Positions 8,056-17,482 of a stretch of 34,806 nucleotides of DNA are shown piece by piece. Made by a program: the position numbers and the translations under genes. The notes beneath the pieces were generated by a model. It had not been told where the DNA came from. It saw nothing but the letters and a program-made list of their open reading frames with translations, and made no database searches. Numbering within the stretch: position 1 is the stretch's first letter; every line of letters begins with the position of its first letter. The DNA comes from Sphingomonadales bacterium. GTDB taxonomy: Bacteria; Pseudomonadota; Alphaproteobacteria; Sphingomonadales; Kordiimonadaceae. The stretch spans positions 1-34,806 of the forward strand of contig JAALKD010000037.1 in NCBI GenBank assembly GCA_011088215.1, written 5' to 3'.

Positions 8056-10161
8056 GTGGCAAAAGCGCAAAAATCAATCACACAGCTTGCTGCAATGGCT
8101 TTTACGGCTGCCTGCTTTGTTTTGGCGCAAGCGGTGCCGGCGATTGCGGACCTTGGCCGCGTTGAAGTAAGCCACAGCAGCGCAACGCTGCATTCTGAAT
8201 ATGCTGTTGCTGAGGCAGGCGAAACCGTTTGGCTGGGCTTGGAGTTAACCCCTCGCGCAGGCTGGCATTCCTACTGGAAAAACTACGGCGATAGCGGGGC
8301 CGCACCGCTATTGTACTGGACATTGCCAGAAGGTGTTACCGCAGGTGAGCCACTATATCCAACCCCGCACCGTATGCCTATCGGACCATTAATGAACTAT
8401 GGCTATGAAGAGCCCTCGGTTCTTTTGGTGCCGCTGGTGATCGCCGACGATTATCAGGGTAAAACCATCCCCATCGCGCTTGAGGTTGAGTGGCTGGTTT
8501 GTGAAATTGAATGCGTGCCACAAGACGGCAAGTGGAACGCCGAAATTCCGGTATCGCAGCTAAAAGCTGACCCAGCGGCCGGGGCGGTTTTTCAGGCGGC
8601 TCGAACCGCCTTGCCGGAAATGGCAATATGGGCGGCTGATTTGACTGTTTACCCGGCGCAATCTCGCCTTAAGGTTCATGTTTCGCAAACTGAAGTGGCT
8701 GGTGTGCAAAGCGCATACTTCTTCCCCGAAGGCGAAGGCGTTACCGAATATGCGGCTGAACAACAGTGGTCGCTGACCGATGACGGTCTGTTTGTCGATA
8801 TGAAACGCCTCCAGGGCTATGTCGATGCAACGAGCGGCAAAGGCGTTTTGGTTCTTTCCTTTGAAGGCGGCAGCGTGCGTTCGATCGAGGTGGATGCGGT
8901 GTTGGTCCAAGAGCCATTAGTCGTCGTCGGCGCCGGTGCATCTCCCAGCATTCACGCCGCGCTACCGTTGTGGCAGGCGCTTGTTTTTGCACTGCTTGGC
9001 GGCATAGTGTTGAATTTGATGCCTTGCGTGTTCCCGGTGTTGTCGCTGAAGGCTTTTTCTTTCATCGCTGCAAATAGCAAAACGGAAAGGGGGCGCAAGC
9101 AAGAGGGCTGGTCCTACACCGCTGGCATCTGGGTCAGTTTCATGATCATTGTTGCAGTTCTGCTGATAATTAAATCAGGTGGTGCGGCAATTGGCTGGGG
9201 CTTTCAATTGCAGGAACCCGCTTTTGTTGGGTCGCTTGTTCTGTTGATGCTGCTTGTCGCGCTATCCCTATCTGGCATGTTTAACATAACCGTCGGTGTT
9301 GAAGGTGCTGGGCAAGGCCTTGCCTCCAAGGACGGTAATAAGGGTGCCTTTTTCCAAGGCGTGTTAGCTGCGTTGGTGGCGACTCCCTGCACTGCGCCTT
9401 TGATGGCACCAGCAATTGGCTACGCACTAACACAATCAGCCCCGATTGTATTTTTGATATTCAGCATGCTGGCCATTGGTTTGGCCTTGCCGTTTCTTGC
9501 ACTGTCGTACAGCCCGGCACTGGCAAAATTAATGCCGCGGCCAGGCCCCTGGATGGAGAAACTGAAAGAAGCGCTTGCTTTCCCGATGTATTTGACTGCG
9601 GCGTGGTTATTGTATGTGTTTAACCTGCAGGCGGGTGCTACCGCCACGTTAGCGCTATTGGTAGCATTGATTGTCGCGATTTTTGGTGTTTGGGTTTGGC
9701 AGTCCTTCAGTGGCAAGATTAGCCAAAGCATCGCTGTGGTGTTCATGGTTGGTGCTATAGCGGGCATCATTTATCAACCTTTCAGTGCTCCAATCGGAAC
9801 CGCATCACAGGGAAAAAGTGAAATTCAGCCTTACAGCGAAACCACACTGGCAGAATTATTAGACGATGGCGAAACCGTATTCGCATACTTCACTGCAGAA
9901 TGGTGTATCACCTGCAAAGTCAATGAGCAGGTGGCACTGTTTACTGACGACACGCAGGCGTTAATGGCCGCGAATAATATAAAACTGCTGAAGGGCGACT
10001 GGACCAACCGCAATGATGAAATCGCCAATTTGCTCGCAGATTATGGCCGGGCAGGCGTGCCGCTATATCTGTTGTTCCCTAAGGGGCAGGCGGAAGCTAT
10101 TATTTTACCGGAAATTTTAACGCCCGGTATTATTGCAGATGCCATTGCTGACATAAAATGA
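8056..10161 (+). CDS. DsbD/ScsB-type transmembrane thiol-disulfide reductase
   Basis: 701 residues from GTG 8056. It has a signal peptide (about 1-30), then a periplasmic beta-rich domain (about 31-290) with a Cys149/Cys153 pair (WLVCEIECVPQ). A membrane domain of about eight helices (about 300-575) follows, with one Cys in LMPCVFPVLSLKAF (Cys324) and one in VATPCTAPLMAPAIG (Cys445). A C-terminal thioredoxin domain has WCITC (Cys617, Cys620). This is the full electron-relay set that carries reducing power from cytosolic thioredoxin to periplasmic proteins. The long N-terminal domain points to the ScsB-like branch rather than E. coli DsbD. The redoxin gene follows within about 20 nt and is a likely client or partner. 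Confidence 0.92.
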   Translation: MAKAQKSITQLAAMAFTAACFVLAQAVPAIADLGRVEVSHSSATLHSEYAVAEAGETVWLGLELTPRAGWHSYWKNYGDSGAAPLLYWTLPEGVTAGEPLYPTPHRMPIGPLMNYGYEEPSVLLVPLVIADDYQGKTIPIALEVEWLVCEIECVPQDGKWNAEIPVSQLKADPAAGAVFQAARTALPEMAIWAADLTVYPAQSRLKVHVSQTEVAGVQSAYFFPEGEGVTEYAAEQQWSLTDDGLFVDMKRLQGYVDATSGKGVLVLSFEGGSVRSIEVDAVLVQEPLVVVGAGASPSIHAALPLWQALVFALLGGIVLNLMPCVFPVLSLKAFSFIAANSKTERGRKQEGWSYTAGIWVSFMIIVAVLLIIKSGGAAIGWGFQLQEPAFVGSLVLLMLLVALSLSGMFNITVGVEGAGQGLASKDGNKGAFFQGVLAALVATPCTAPLMAPAIGYALTQSAPIVFLIFSMLAIGLALPFLALSYSPALAKLMPRPGPWMEKLKEALAFPMYLTAAWLLYVFNLQAGATATLALLVALIVAIFGVWVWQSFSGKISQSIAVVFMVGAIAGIIYQPFSAPIGTASQGKSEIQPYSETTLAELLDDGETVFAYFTAEWCITCKVNEQVALFTDDTQALMAANNIKLLKGDWTNRNDEIANLLADYGRAGVPLYLLFPKGQAEAIILPEILTPGIIADAIADIK

Positions 10162-10180
10162 GTAGGGGAGCGTGAAACAC

Positions 10181-10810
10181 GTGCGTTCGTTGTTTAAATT
10201 AGCTGCTTTATTTGTGCTCGGCGCTGGATTTACCTCTGGGTTTTTGGCAGCGACAGCAGTTGATGGTCTGGCACCTGATTTCACAGGCACAACCATGACA
10301 GGCAAGCAAATCAGCTTGGCTGAGTTTCGCGGCAAACCAGTTGTACTGGAGTGGACCAATCATCAATGCCCATATGTTCGAAAGCATTACAACAGCGGAA
10401 ATATGCAGAAAACCCAGCGCGCGTTAACGCAAGATGGCGCGGTTTGGATTTCGATCATATCTTCGGCGCCAGGCAAGCAAGGCTATGTGTCAGCAGCTGA
10501 GGCCCAGCAGTTGACGACTACTCGAGCTTCGTATGCCGATTATGTCGTACTGGACTCAACAGGTAGGATCGGTCGGCTATATGGTGCCAAAACAACACCT
10601 CATATGTTCATTGTCAGCGAAACGGGAGTGCTTCAATATCAGGGTGCCATTGACGATATTCCGTCGGCATCAACACGCAGTCTCGCGAAAGCGAATAATT
10701 TAGTACTGTCTGCCTGGAACCAGATTAAAGCCGGTGAAACCGTAGCTACATCCAATACTAAACCCTATGGCTGCACAGTAAAATACAGCGATACTGTCGG
10801 TGAAAAATAG
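10181..10810 (+). CDS. Exported thioredoxin-fold redoxin-like protein
   Basis: About 209 residues. I prefer GTG 10181 because AGGGGAG (10164-10170) lies 10 nt upstream; the GTG at 10172 would sit only 1 nt from it. The N-terminus is a signal peptide (RSLFKLAALFVLGAGF). The body has the AhpC/TSA-like layout: LAPDFTGTTMTGKQISLAEF, then WTNHQCPYVRKHY with a single Cys (residue 63), YGAKTTPHMFIV with the cis-Pro loop, and a second Cys near the end (YGCTVKY, residue 198). The first Cys is not part of a CxxC. It probably acts in the periplasm as a thiol peroxidase-like or disulfide protein recycled by the upstream DsbD-like reductase. Confidence 0.85.
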   Translation: MRSLFKLAALFVLGAGFTSGFLAATAVDGLAPDFTGTTMTGKQISLAEFRGKPVVLEWTNHQCPYVRKHYNSGNMQKTQRALTQDGAVWISIISSAPGKQGYVSAAEAQQLTTTRASYADYVVLDSTGRIGRLYGAKTTPHMFIVSETGVLQYQGAIDDIPSASTRSLAKANNLVLSAWNQIKAGETVATSNTKPYGCTVKYSDTVGEK

Positions 10811-10948
10811 ATCATTTCTCGCTTTGTATTTCGCTTAAGGCGACCAAACTCGTTTTTCTGATTATTATTAATAGCTTGTTAAGCCTAATGGTTGAAACTG
10901 ACCCCAGTTAAATATGCTATGCGCAAATTAATACGGGTTTGTTGAACG

Positions 10949-11818
10949 ATGTTTTTGATCATTGGCTTAGTTGTCGTCCTTTTGATGGTGTTTGGTGGCT
11001 TTTGGCTCGCTGGCGGCAGTTTTGGAATTATTCTCAAAGCATTGCCATACGAGCTGATGATCATTTTTGGTGGGTCAATCGGGGCATTTATCAGTGCGAA
11101 TTCAACCGGTATAATGGGCGGAGCACTTAAGGGCCTGGGCAAGGTAATGAAGGGCCCGAAATGGCGGGCGGAAGATTACCGAGACACTCTGTGCCTCATG
11201 TTTTTGTTAATTAAAACTATCCGCTCAAAAGGCGTAGTAGCGATAGAAGCGCATGTGGAGAACCCGGAAGAATCCAAAATATTCCAGCAGTTTCCCAGAA
11301 TTGTTGAAGACCATCATGTGGTCGAATTTATCTGTGATTATATTCGCATGTTGACGATGAACTTCGATGACCCCAATCAGATGGAAGACGCGATGAATGC
11401 GGATCTGGAACGTCATCACAAAGAAGAACACGAGCCCCAACATGCCCTGCAAACTATGGCAGACGGCCTTCCTGCTGTAGGTATTGTTGCTGCGGTTCTT
11501 GGTATTGTAAAAACCATGGGCGCAATTGCAGAGCCCGTTGAGGTTCTGGGCGGCATGGTTGGCGGTGCATTGGTTGGAACCTTTTTGGGTATTTTCCTGT
11601 CGTATTTGATGGTAGCGCCGATTGCGGGCAGGTTGGATCAAATTCTGGCGGAAGAGGGCCGGCTTTTTGAAATTATTAAAGTGGTATTGGTGTCGCATTT
11701 GCACGGTAACGCTCCACAAATATCTGTTGAGCTTGGTCGGAGAAATGTGCCCGGCCCCTTGATGCCCACCTTCCTTGAACTGGAAGAAGCTATCGCGGAA
11801 CTGCCGCCTGACATCTAA
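10949..11818 (+). CDS. motA: Flagellar motor stator protein MotA
   Basis: 289 residues, the usual MotA length. Helices 1-2 are at about 1-20 and 30-50. The cytoplasmic loop carries the charged residues that meet FliG (KTIRSKGVVAIEAHVENPEE, about 89-108). Helices 3-4 include GLPAVGIVAAVLGIVKTMGA with the conserved proline and GGALVGTFLGIFLSYLMVAP. With MotB it forms the ion-driven stator of the flagellar motor. No motB adjoins it, as in several alphaproteobacteria where the two genes are apart. The 138 bp before it hold no clear promoter. A terminator follows at 11896. Confidence 0.95.
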   Translation: MFLIIGLVVVLLMVFGGFWLAGGSFGIILKALPYELMIIFGGSIGAFISANSTGIMGGALKGLGKVMKGPKWRAEDYRDTLCLMFLLIKTIRSKGVVAIEAHVENPEESKIFQQFPRIVEDHHVVEFICDYIRMLTMNFDDPNQMEDAMNADLERHHKEEHEPQHALQTMADGLPAVGIVAAVLGIVKTMGAIAEPVEVLGGMVGGALVGTFLGIFLSYLMVAPIAGRLDQILAEEGRLFEIIKVVLVSHLHGNAPQISVELGRRNVPGPLMPTFLELEEAIAELPPDI

Positions 11819-11895
11819 TTTGCCCAAGAAGCATCCCCAACCTGCAGGAATTTACCTTCCATTACGCGGGGTTTAGATTATATCAAAGACAGATA

Positions 11896-11926
11896 CGCGA
11901 CTTATGGCATTATAAGTCGCGTTTTC
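11896..11926 (+). terminator. Rho-independent terminator after motA
   Basis: A perfect 10-bp stem, CGCGACTTAT with ATAAGTCGCG (11896-11905 and 11912-11921), has a 6-nt loop and is followed by TTTT. It separates motA from argC, which therefore needs its own promoter or read-through. Confidence 0.75.
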
Positions 11927-11967
11927 TATGGTATTTACAGACGATCGCGCTGATACAGGATTTGGTG

Positions 11968-13095
11968 ATGGTTCAAGACAATAAATTCAAAGTGGGTATT
12001 TTGGGCGCAAGTGGCTACACCGGTGCCGATCTGGTGCGCCTTCTGGTGGCGCATCCCAATGTTAAAATTGAATTGATGACTGCCGAACGTAAAGCCGGTC
12101 GGCCTATTGCAGATATTTTCCCGCATTTTCATGGCTTCGATTTGCCTGACTTGATCAGTATCGACGATATTGAATGGCCAGCGGTTGAACTCGATGTAGT
12201 CTTTTGTGCGCTGCCGCACGCCACTAGCCAGCAAGTGATTAAAGGCCTGATGCACGCCACCAACCACAGTCTGCTTGATGAATTGATAATGGAAACACCG
12301 GCCGACCTTGCTGCGCAGGTGCCCGGCAACGTTCGGGTGATTGATCTTTCAGCAGATTTTCGTCTTCGGGATGTGGAAATCTATGCTGAATGGTATGGCA
12401 GACGCCACACAGCGACAGAATTGCAGAAGAGCGCGGTTTATGGACTGAGTGAATGGAACCGCGATGCGATAAACGATGCGCATCTGGTTGCTTGTCCGGG
12501 ATGTTACCCAACAGCGGCACTTCTGGCGTTACTACCATTACTTAAAGCGGGTAAAGTTTTGAGCGATGACATCATTATCGATGCTAAATCAGGGGTTTCA
12601 GGGGCAGGGCGCTCGCTGAAGGAGGCTAACCTTTATGTAGAGGTAGCAGAGGCCATGCATCCATACGGGCTCGGCTCGCACCGGCACATGCCTGAAATTG
12701 AACAGGAACTATCGTTGGCTTCCGGCAGTGATGTTACAATCAGTTTCACCCCGCATCTGGTACCCATGAACCGCGGTGAGCTGGAAACCATTTATGTGAA
12801 ATTGGCCGACGGAGAAACCGCAGCATCGTTGAAGGCTGCACTGGAGGAGGCCTATGCCGCCGAACCATTTGTTTCGGTTCTGCCGGGAGACACTGCGCCA
12901 GCCACCCGCATGGTGCGCGGGTCAAACCATTGTGTGCTTAATGTTTTCAGCGACCGTCAGCCGGGCCGGGCCATTGTTGTTGCTGCCATCGATAATCTCG
13001 TGAAGGGCTCTTCGGGGCAGGCAGTCCAAAATATGAATTTGATGCTGGGGCTGGATGAAACGACCGGCTTGATGCAAGCCCCGCTTTTCCCCTGA
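11968..13095 (+). CDS. argC: N-acetyl-gamma-glutamyl-phosphate reductase
   Basis: 375 residues from ATG 11968, chosen because CAGGA lies 7 nt upstream; the in-frame TTG and GTG just before it are less likely. It has an N-terminal NADP-binding loop (VGILGASGYTGADLVRLL), the active-site CPGCYPTA (Cys179), and SGVSGAGRSLKEANLYVEV followed by HPYGLGSHRHMPEIEQEL. It reduces N-acetylglutamyl phosphate to the semialdehyde, the third step of arginine synthesis. The length and motifs fit the long (type 1) form. In many alphaproteobacteria argC lies directly behind rpsI; here about 8.5 kb separates them. Confidence 0.97.
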   Translation: MVQDNKFKVGILGASGYTGADLVRLLVAHPNVKIELMTAERKAGRPIADIFPHFHGFDLPDLISIDDIEWPAVELDVVFCALPHATSQQVIKGLMHATNHSLLDELIMETPADLAAQVPGNVRVIDLSADFRLRDVEIYAEWYGRRHTATELQKSAVYGLSEWNRDAINDAHLVACPGCYPTAALLALLPLLKAGKVLSDDIIIDAKSGVSGAGRSLKEANLYVEVAEAMHPYGLGSHRHMPEIEQELSLASGSDVTISFTPHLVPMNRGELETIYVKLADGETAASLKAALEEAYAAEPFVSVLPGDTAPATRMVRGSNHCVLNVFSDRQPGRAIVVAAIDNLVKGSSGQAVQNMNLMLGLDETTGLMQAPLFP

Positions 13096-13128
13096 CAAAT
13101 GGTTCTTCCTTAAAAATAAAGGCCGACT

Positions 13129-13731
13129 ATGACCAGTTTTCCGCTATCGAAAACCACTAAGCACGGTGGCACACTCACGCCGTTTCAACAGATATGGCCT
13201 ACTGTGCCTGATAGCGCGTTTGTGTTTCACGGTGCGCAATTGGTTGGTTCGGTAACATTGGGCGAGGGCGTTAGTGTCTGGCATAACTGTGTTCTGCGGG
13301 GCGATGTTAACCATATCGTTATTGGAGACCGTTCCAACATTCAGGATGGCACCATGATCCATGTTAGCACCCGCACATATCCGACGACTATCGGCGATGA
13401 TGTGCTGGTGGCGCATAAAGCAATGCTTCATGGCTGCAGGCTGGAGAGCAACAGTTTTGTCGGCATGTGTGGCATTGTGATGGATAACGCGGTTATTGAG
13501 TCAGACGGAATGCTTGCAGCTGGCGGTATGCTAACACCGGGTAAATGTATCAAGCGCGGTGAGCTGTGGGCTGGCAGCCCAGCTAAATTTGTCCGCTTTG
13601 TTAAAGACAACGAACTGGAGAAAAACCGTGGCATGGCTGAGCATTACCGGCTTCTGGCTGTCCAACACGACAAGGATGGCCGCGGCGAAGTAGCAGAAAC
13701 CGTTTACCCGTTTCCATTGAAGCAATTCTGA
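13129..13731 (+). CDS. Gamma-class carbonic anhydrase family protein
   Basis: 200 residues forming a left-handed beta-helix of hexapeptide repeats, for example GVSVWHNCVLRGDVNHIVIG and RSNIQDGTMIHVS. The three zinc-ligand histidines are visible: one in TMIHVS and two in VAHKAMLHGC. The family includes active carbonic anhydrases and proteins such as YrdA and PaaY whose activity varies, so the reaction is inferred. It starts at ATG 13129, 33 nt after argC, and probably shares its transcript. It converges with the TonB receptor gene 39 nt downstream, with no visible terminator between. Confidence 0.9.
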   Translation: MTSFPLSKTTKHGGTLTPFQQIWPTVPDSAFVFHGAQLVGSVTLGEGVSVWHNCVLRGDVNHIVIGDRSNIQDGTMIHVSTRTYPTTIGDDVLVAHKAMLHGCRLESNSFVGMCGIVMDNAVIESDGMLAAGGMLTPGKCIKRGELWAGSPAKFVRFVKDNELEKNRGMAEHYRLLAVQHDKDGRGEVAETVYPFPLKQF

Positions 13732-13770
13732 ACGGAGTTGCTGCTAAGGTGCCTGTGTGAGACTGTTGAT

Positions 13771-16485
13771 TTAGAAGTCGGCCCGCACTCTGACATAATA
13801 GGAACCCCCATTAAAACCGTTCGGTGCAACAACAGGAAACTGTGCACCTGCTGTTCCGGCAAACGGGTTTGTGTCCGGGGTTGAATCGAAAATATTGGAT
13901 GCGCCGACGACCAGTTCGAAATTCTCGGTGATCTGGTAGCCGATCTCCATATCGGCAGTGATCTCGCTGCCCGCGTTGATTGGCAAGTCGCAGCTGCCGA
14001 TTGCGTCGCTGCCAACAGAATCCAGGTGACATTCAAAGAAGCTGCCGAAATAGTTCAGTCGAGCAAGACCTCGCCAAGGCCCGTGAGCATGAGTGATGGC
14101 GATGTTTCCGCGCCAGGCCGGAAGGCTGTCTTCGATTTGACGTTCCCGGGTAAAAGACAATGTGCCGGAGCCATCACTTAGCGTGCCACTGGTAACTTTG
14201 GTGTCGGTCCAGTTGAGTGCCAGAGAAATATTGGTTTCCCCATCCTCAGTCAGATTGAGGTAGCTACTGGCTACAAGGTCCAGCCCGTGGGTGCGGGTGT
14301 CAAATGCGTTGTTGAAGAAGCCGAAACTTGTCAGATCTTCGGCGCCTGCAAAATCGGCTGCGTTCAATACGCCCGCACCGTCCAGCAGGTTCAGCAACTG
14401 GCTCGTTGCATCGGTGTCACTGAAACCGACATTGTTATTGGTTGCGGTTTGCCGAAGTGCGGCGACGAAATCCTGTTGGTCCGAGATTGAAATTCGATTT
14501 TCGACCGTAATGCGGAAATAGTCGAGCGTGACATCTATTTTCATCAGATTAAGGCCGAGACCAATGGTGAAACTGCGAGATTTTTCCGGGCCAAGTTCAG
14601 GTCGTGTGCCGCCATTGTCCTCAATAAAGTCCGCGATAAACTGGCCGGCATTGCTGGTTAGTGGAATTGTGCCCTGATCGACCAGAATGGCACCGCTAAA
14701 CGCTGTTGTGATGTTTGATACGTTGGCCTGGCCTGCGGTTGGGGCGTGAAAGCCGGTACTGTAGGTCGAGCGAAGCCGGGCAGAATCGGAAAGTTTGTAC
14801 AATCCGCCAACCTTGAAATTGGTAGTGCCTCCAAAGGTATTGTAAAAATCTTCATAACGAAGCGCGCCCTGAAGAATGAGCCGGTCGGTTACATCGGCTT
14901 CTAAATCAAGATAAACGGCATAGTTTCGTTGTGAGTTGACACCGGCACTTGCGGTAGTAAAGCCACCAAACCCGTTCGAGCTTGAGGAAAACCCTTGTCC
15001 GGCGGGAAATGCTGTTGACGGTGCAGCCAGGGGCCCAATCACGAAGGATGCTGCTTCTCCGGCCTCGATTGTGAATGTTTCCTTACGAACTTCAAAACCC
15101 GCCGCAATGTTCAGATCTGAGGCAAACAAATCAACCGGCACACCGTAGGCGAGGTCAAAGTTAAAATTATTGTCGGTTTGTCGGTAGCCTCCAGGTGCGA
15201 AGCTTGTCGGTGTATTCGGTCCCAGGCTGGCGTTGATTGTATTGTTGATGAAGAAGTCTGATTTGTTTCTGCCATAACTGTAGCTGATATCATAACTGAG
15301 GCCGTTGCCAACCGGTAGTACACCCCGGGAGCCGACAACGATTGAACGATCTTCCAGATTACCACCAAATCGCGGGGTAAAACCACCGGGGAATAGTTCA
15401 TTAAACGCGAAACAGTTGGGGTCAGCGATGACCGCTGCCAGTGCTGCCGGATCCGGGATATTATCTGTTACTACGATGGCGGGACAATTGCCGGATCCAT
15501 CTGCAGTGAGATCACCGACCAACAATGTGGCGCCACCATCGTTTGAGAAAACTCCGCCTCTGTTGGTTGGGTTGCGGAAGAAAAAGCCGCCTTCAACCTG
15601 TCTTTCGGCATAGTTGCCGTGGGCATACAGCTCGACGGCGTCGCTGAAGGGGATCACGGTATTGGCAAAAAGCGCATAATTGTCGTTAACGTTCGGCTGG
15701 CCCCAGATTTGTGCTGGATCTTCGATTGCTGTATTGCCTGTGGCGATCAAAACAGAGGCGTCATCCCGTTGGACCGAGCGAATGGTTGCATCCGTTTCGC
15801 TGTATTCACCGCTAATGTTCAGGAAGCCACCGTTGCCGATCGCGACCGGCAAACCAAGATTGGCAGATACTTTATAGTGACCACCATCGCCTTTGTATGT
15901 TTCGCCCCACTGACCTTCGACAATGAGGCCCTCGGCCTCATCACGCAGATTGAAGTTGATAACCCCTGCGATGGCATCAGACCCATACTGGGACGCGGCA
16001 CCATCGCGCAAAACCTCAACGCTTTTCAGGGCGATTGCAGGAATGACCGCAACGTCTGGTCCGTGTGCGCCGTCTGAAATTCCGCCGCCAAGAAATGAAA
16101 TGACAGCTGCACGATGCCGACGTTTTCCATTCACTAGAACCAGTGTCGAATCTGGGCTGAGACCGCGAAGATTAGCGGGTCTTACCAGCGTTGCTGCATC
16201 ACTGATTGCCTGGGTGTTTACATTGTAGGATGGCACCGCAGTTCGCAGCAGATTGGCAATGTCGGTATCGCCTTGTTGTGACAGTTCAGAGCCCCCGATC
16301 ACATCTATTGGGGCAGTGTGATCAGCTGCAGACCGCGCCTTGCGCCGTGTTCCAATAGTTATAATCTCGTCGACCGGGATTTCATCAATCGCTTCGTCCG
16401 CCGCCCAGGCAACAGATGGTAGCGTCCCAGTCACTAGAGCAAACGCACTAACCGCTCCTTTGATCGTACTGGATGAAATCGCCAT
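13771..16485 (-). CDS. TonB-dependent outer-membrane receptor
   Basis: 904 residues. A signal peptide (about 1-28, cleavage near WAA) is followed by a TonB-box-like stretch (DEIITIG, about 38-44). The plug domain (about 55-165) has LRGLSPDSTLVLVNGKRRH and VEVLRDGAASQYGSDAIAGV, and a long 22-strand barrel ends in the aromatic YYVRVRADF. It imports large or scarce ligands across the outer membrane using energy from TonB-ExbBD. The substrate is unknown: no siderophore, vitamin or sugar genes adjoin it. The start ATG 16483-16485 follows AAGGGA. It is probably monocistronic. Confidence 0.95.
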   Translation of the reverse strand: MAISSSTIKGAVSAFALVTGTLPSVAWAADEAIDEIPVDEIITIGTRRKARSAADHTAPIDVIGGSELSQQGDTDIANLLRTAVPSYNVNTQAISDAATLVRPANLRGLSPDSTLVLVNGKRRHRAAVISFLGGGISDGAHGPDVAVIPAIALKSVEVLRDGAASQYGSDAIAGVINFNLRDEAEGLIVEGQWGETYKGDGGHYKVSANLGLPVAIGNGGFLNISGEYSETDATIRSVQRDDASVLIATGNTAIEDPAQIWGQPNVNDNYALFANTVIPFSDAVELYAHGNYAERQVEGGFFFRNPTNRGGVFSNDGGATLLVGDLTADGSGNCPAIVVTDNIPDPAALAAVIADPNCFAFNELFPGGFTPRFGGNLEDRSIVVGSRGVLPVGNGLSYDISYSYGRNKSDFFINNTINASLGPNTPTSFAPGGYRQTDNNFNFDLAYGVPVDLFASDLNIAAGFEVRKETFTIEAGEAASFVIGPLAAPSTAFPAGQGFSSSSNGFGGFTTASAGVNSQRNYAVYLDLEADVTDRLILQGALRYEDFYNTFGGTTNFKVGGLYKLSDSARLRSTYSTGFHAPTAGQANVSNITTAFSGAILVDQGTIPLTSNAGQFIADFIEDNGGTRPELGPEKSRSFTIGLGLNLMKIDVTLDYFRITVENRISISDQQDFVAALRQTATNNNVGFSDTDATSQLLNLLDGAGVLNAADFAGAEDLTSFGFFNNAFDTRTHGLDLVASSYLNLTEDGETNISLALNWTDTKVTSGTLSDGSGTLSFTRERQIEDSLPAWRGNIAITHAHGPWRGLARLNYFGSFFECHLDSVGSDAIGSCDLPINAGSEITADMEIGYQITENFELVVGASNIFDSTPDTNPFAGTAGAQFPVVAPNGFNGGSYYVRVRADF

Positions 16486-16663
16486 GTGTATCCCTTCGCT
16501 AATGCTTTTGTGTCGTCCTCATTTTGGCCTAACACGGGGGAAGGGCGTCCGTCAAGACCGTGATACAAATTAGTACAGAGCTGACATATTAGCGGTACAT
16601 TCTTGGAGGTGTCGCAGCAGAAAATTTGAGCTGTTTAGTTGTAGCACGTGGTTAGTCTGAAAC

Positions 16664-16692
16664 AAAAAAAGGGCTGGAAAACCAGCCCTTTT
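16664..16692 (-). terminator. Rho-independent terminator of the PuuD-like gene
   Basis: A perfect 11-bp stem (AAAAGGGCTGG and its complement, 16667-16677 and 16682-16692) around a 4-nt loop is followed on the - strand by additional T residues. It lies just downstream of the PuuD-like stop. Confidence 0.85.
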
Positions 16693-16714
16693 AAAATTCT
16701 TATATGAAACAGGC

Positions 16715-17287
16715 TTACATGCCCATTTCTGCCCCTACCATGCAGTATAGCATTGGGATAGACAGAAGCGTGTTTGTCCGGCTGAACAGCATTGCTTTGC
16801 GAGCCGCTGCAGGCTTGGCGTCGGCATCTGCTTCCACAATACCAAGCGCGATTTTCTGGTTGGGCCAAATAACAAACCAGACATTGAACCACATAATGAT
16901 CGCCATCCACATGCCGATACCGATCAGGCGCGTGCCTGCGCGAACGGTTAATGCGTCGATCAGATAGTTGCTCATATAAGCAACTGCCAGACCGCTGATA
17001 AGCGTGAACATGGCACCCCAGCGGAACCACCACAATGCCTTTGGAGCGATATGCTTGCCGATAGCAGGTTTCATTTCGTCTGGAATAGATGGCATGGTCG
17101 GAATTTGAACGAAATTGAAATACCACAACAGTCCGATCCACATAACGCCCGACAATACGTGAATGTAACGAACGATATAGCCCAGGTCATAAGCACCTGT
17201 GGCCTGGCCCACCAGCGCCAGCAGAACCAGCATAAGTATAAAGCCTGCAATGACCGTGTTTTGGATTGATTCTAGAATTTTACCCAT
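16715..17287 (-). CDS. PuuD-type (urate oxidase N-terminal family) membrane protein without cytochrome domain
   Basis: 190 residues with about five hydrophobic helices. Conserved segments are YIVRYIHVLSGVMWIGLLWY, FNFVQIPTMPSIPDEMKP, APKALWWFRWGAMFT and MWFNVWFVIWPNQKIALGI. These match the membrane domain of PuuD, a membrane-bound urate hydroxylase that normally carries a C-terminal cytochrome c domain. That domain is missing here: no CxxCH is present and the protein ends soon after the last helix. No other purine-degradation genes are nearby. Urate oxidation is therefore a weak inference, and a general haem or quinone membrane role is possible. The start is supported by AGGGAGGT 5 nt upstream of the ATG. 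Confidence 0.75.
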   Translation of the reverse strand: MGKILESIQNTVIAGFILMLVLLALVGQATGAYDLGYIVRYIHVLSGVMWIGLLWYFNFVQIPTMPSIPDEMKPAIGKHIAPKALWWFRWGAMFTLISGLAVAYMSNYLIDALTVRAGTRLIGIGMWMAIIMWFNVWFVIWPNQKIALGIVEADADAKPAAARKAMLFSRTNTLLSIPMLYCMVGAEMGM

Positions 17288-17482
17288 AATTGACCTCCCT
17301 AATTGATCTGAGTGTCCCTAAGTCGAGACATTAGTAGCGTTATTGCCGTATCACAAGCAAAACCGGATTTTTCCGAGGCTTCTATTGTACAGTATCGCTT
17401 TGCTATCATTGTGTAATAACCTGTGGTGTTCGTTGCCTGTTTATATCATACAGGCGATAGCAGGATTAACTGTAGGGACCAC

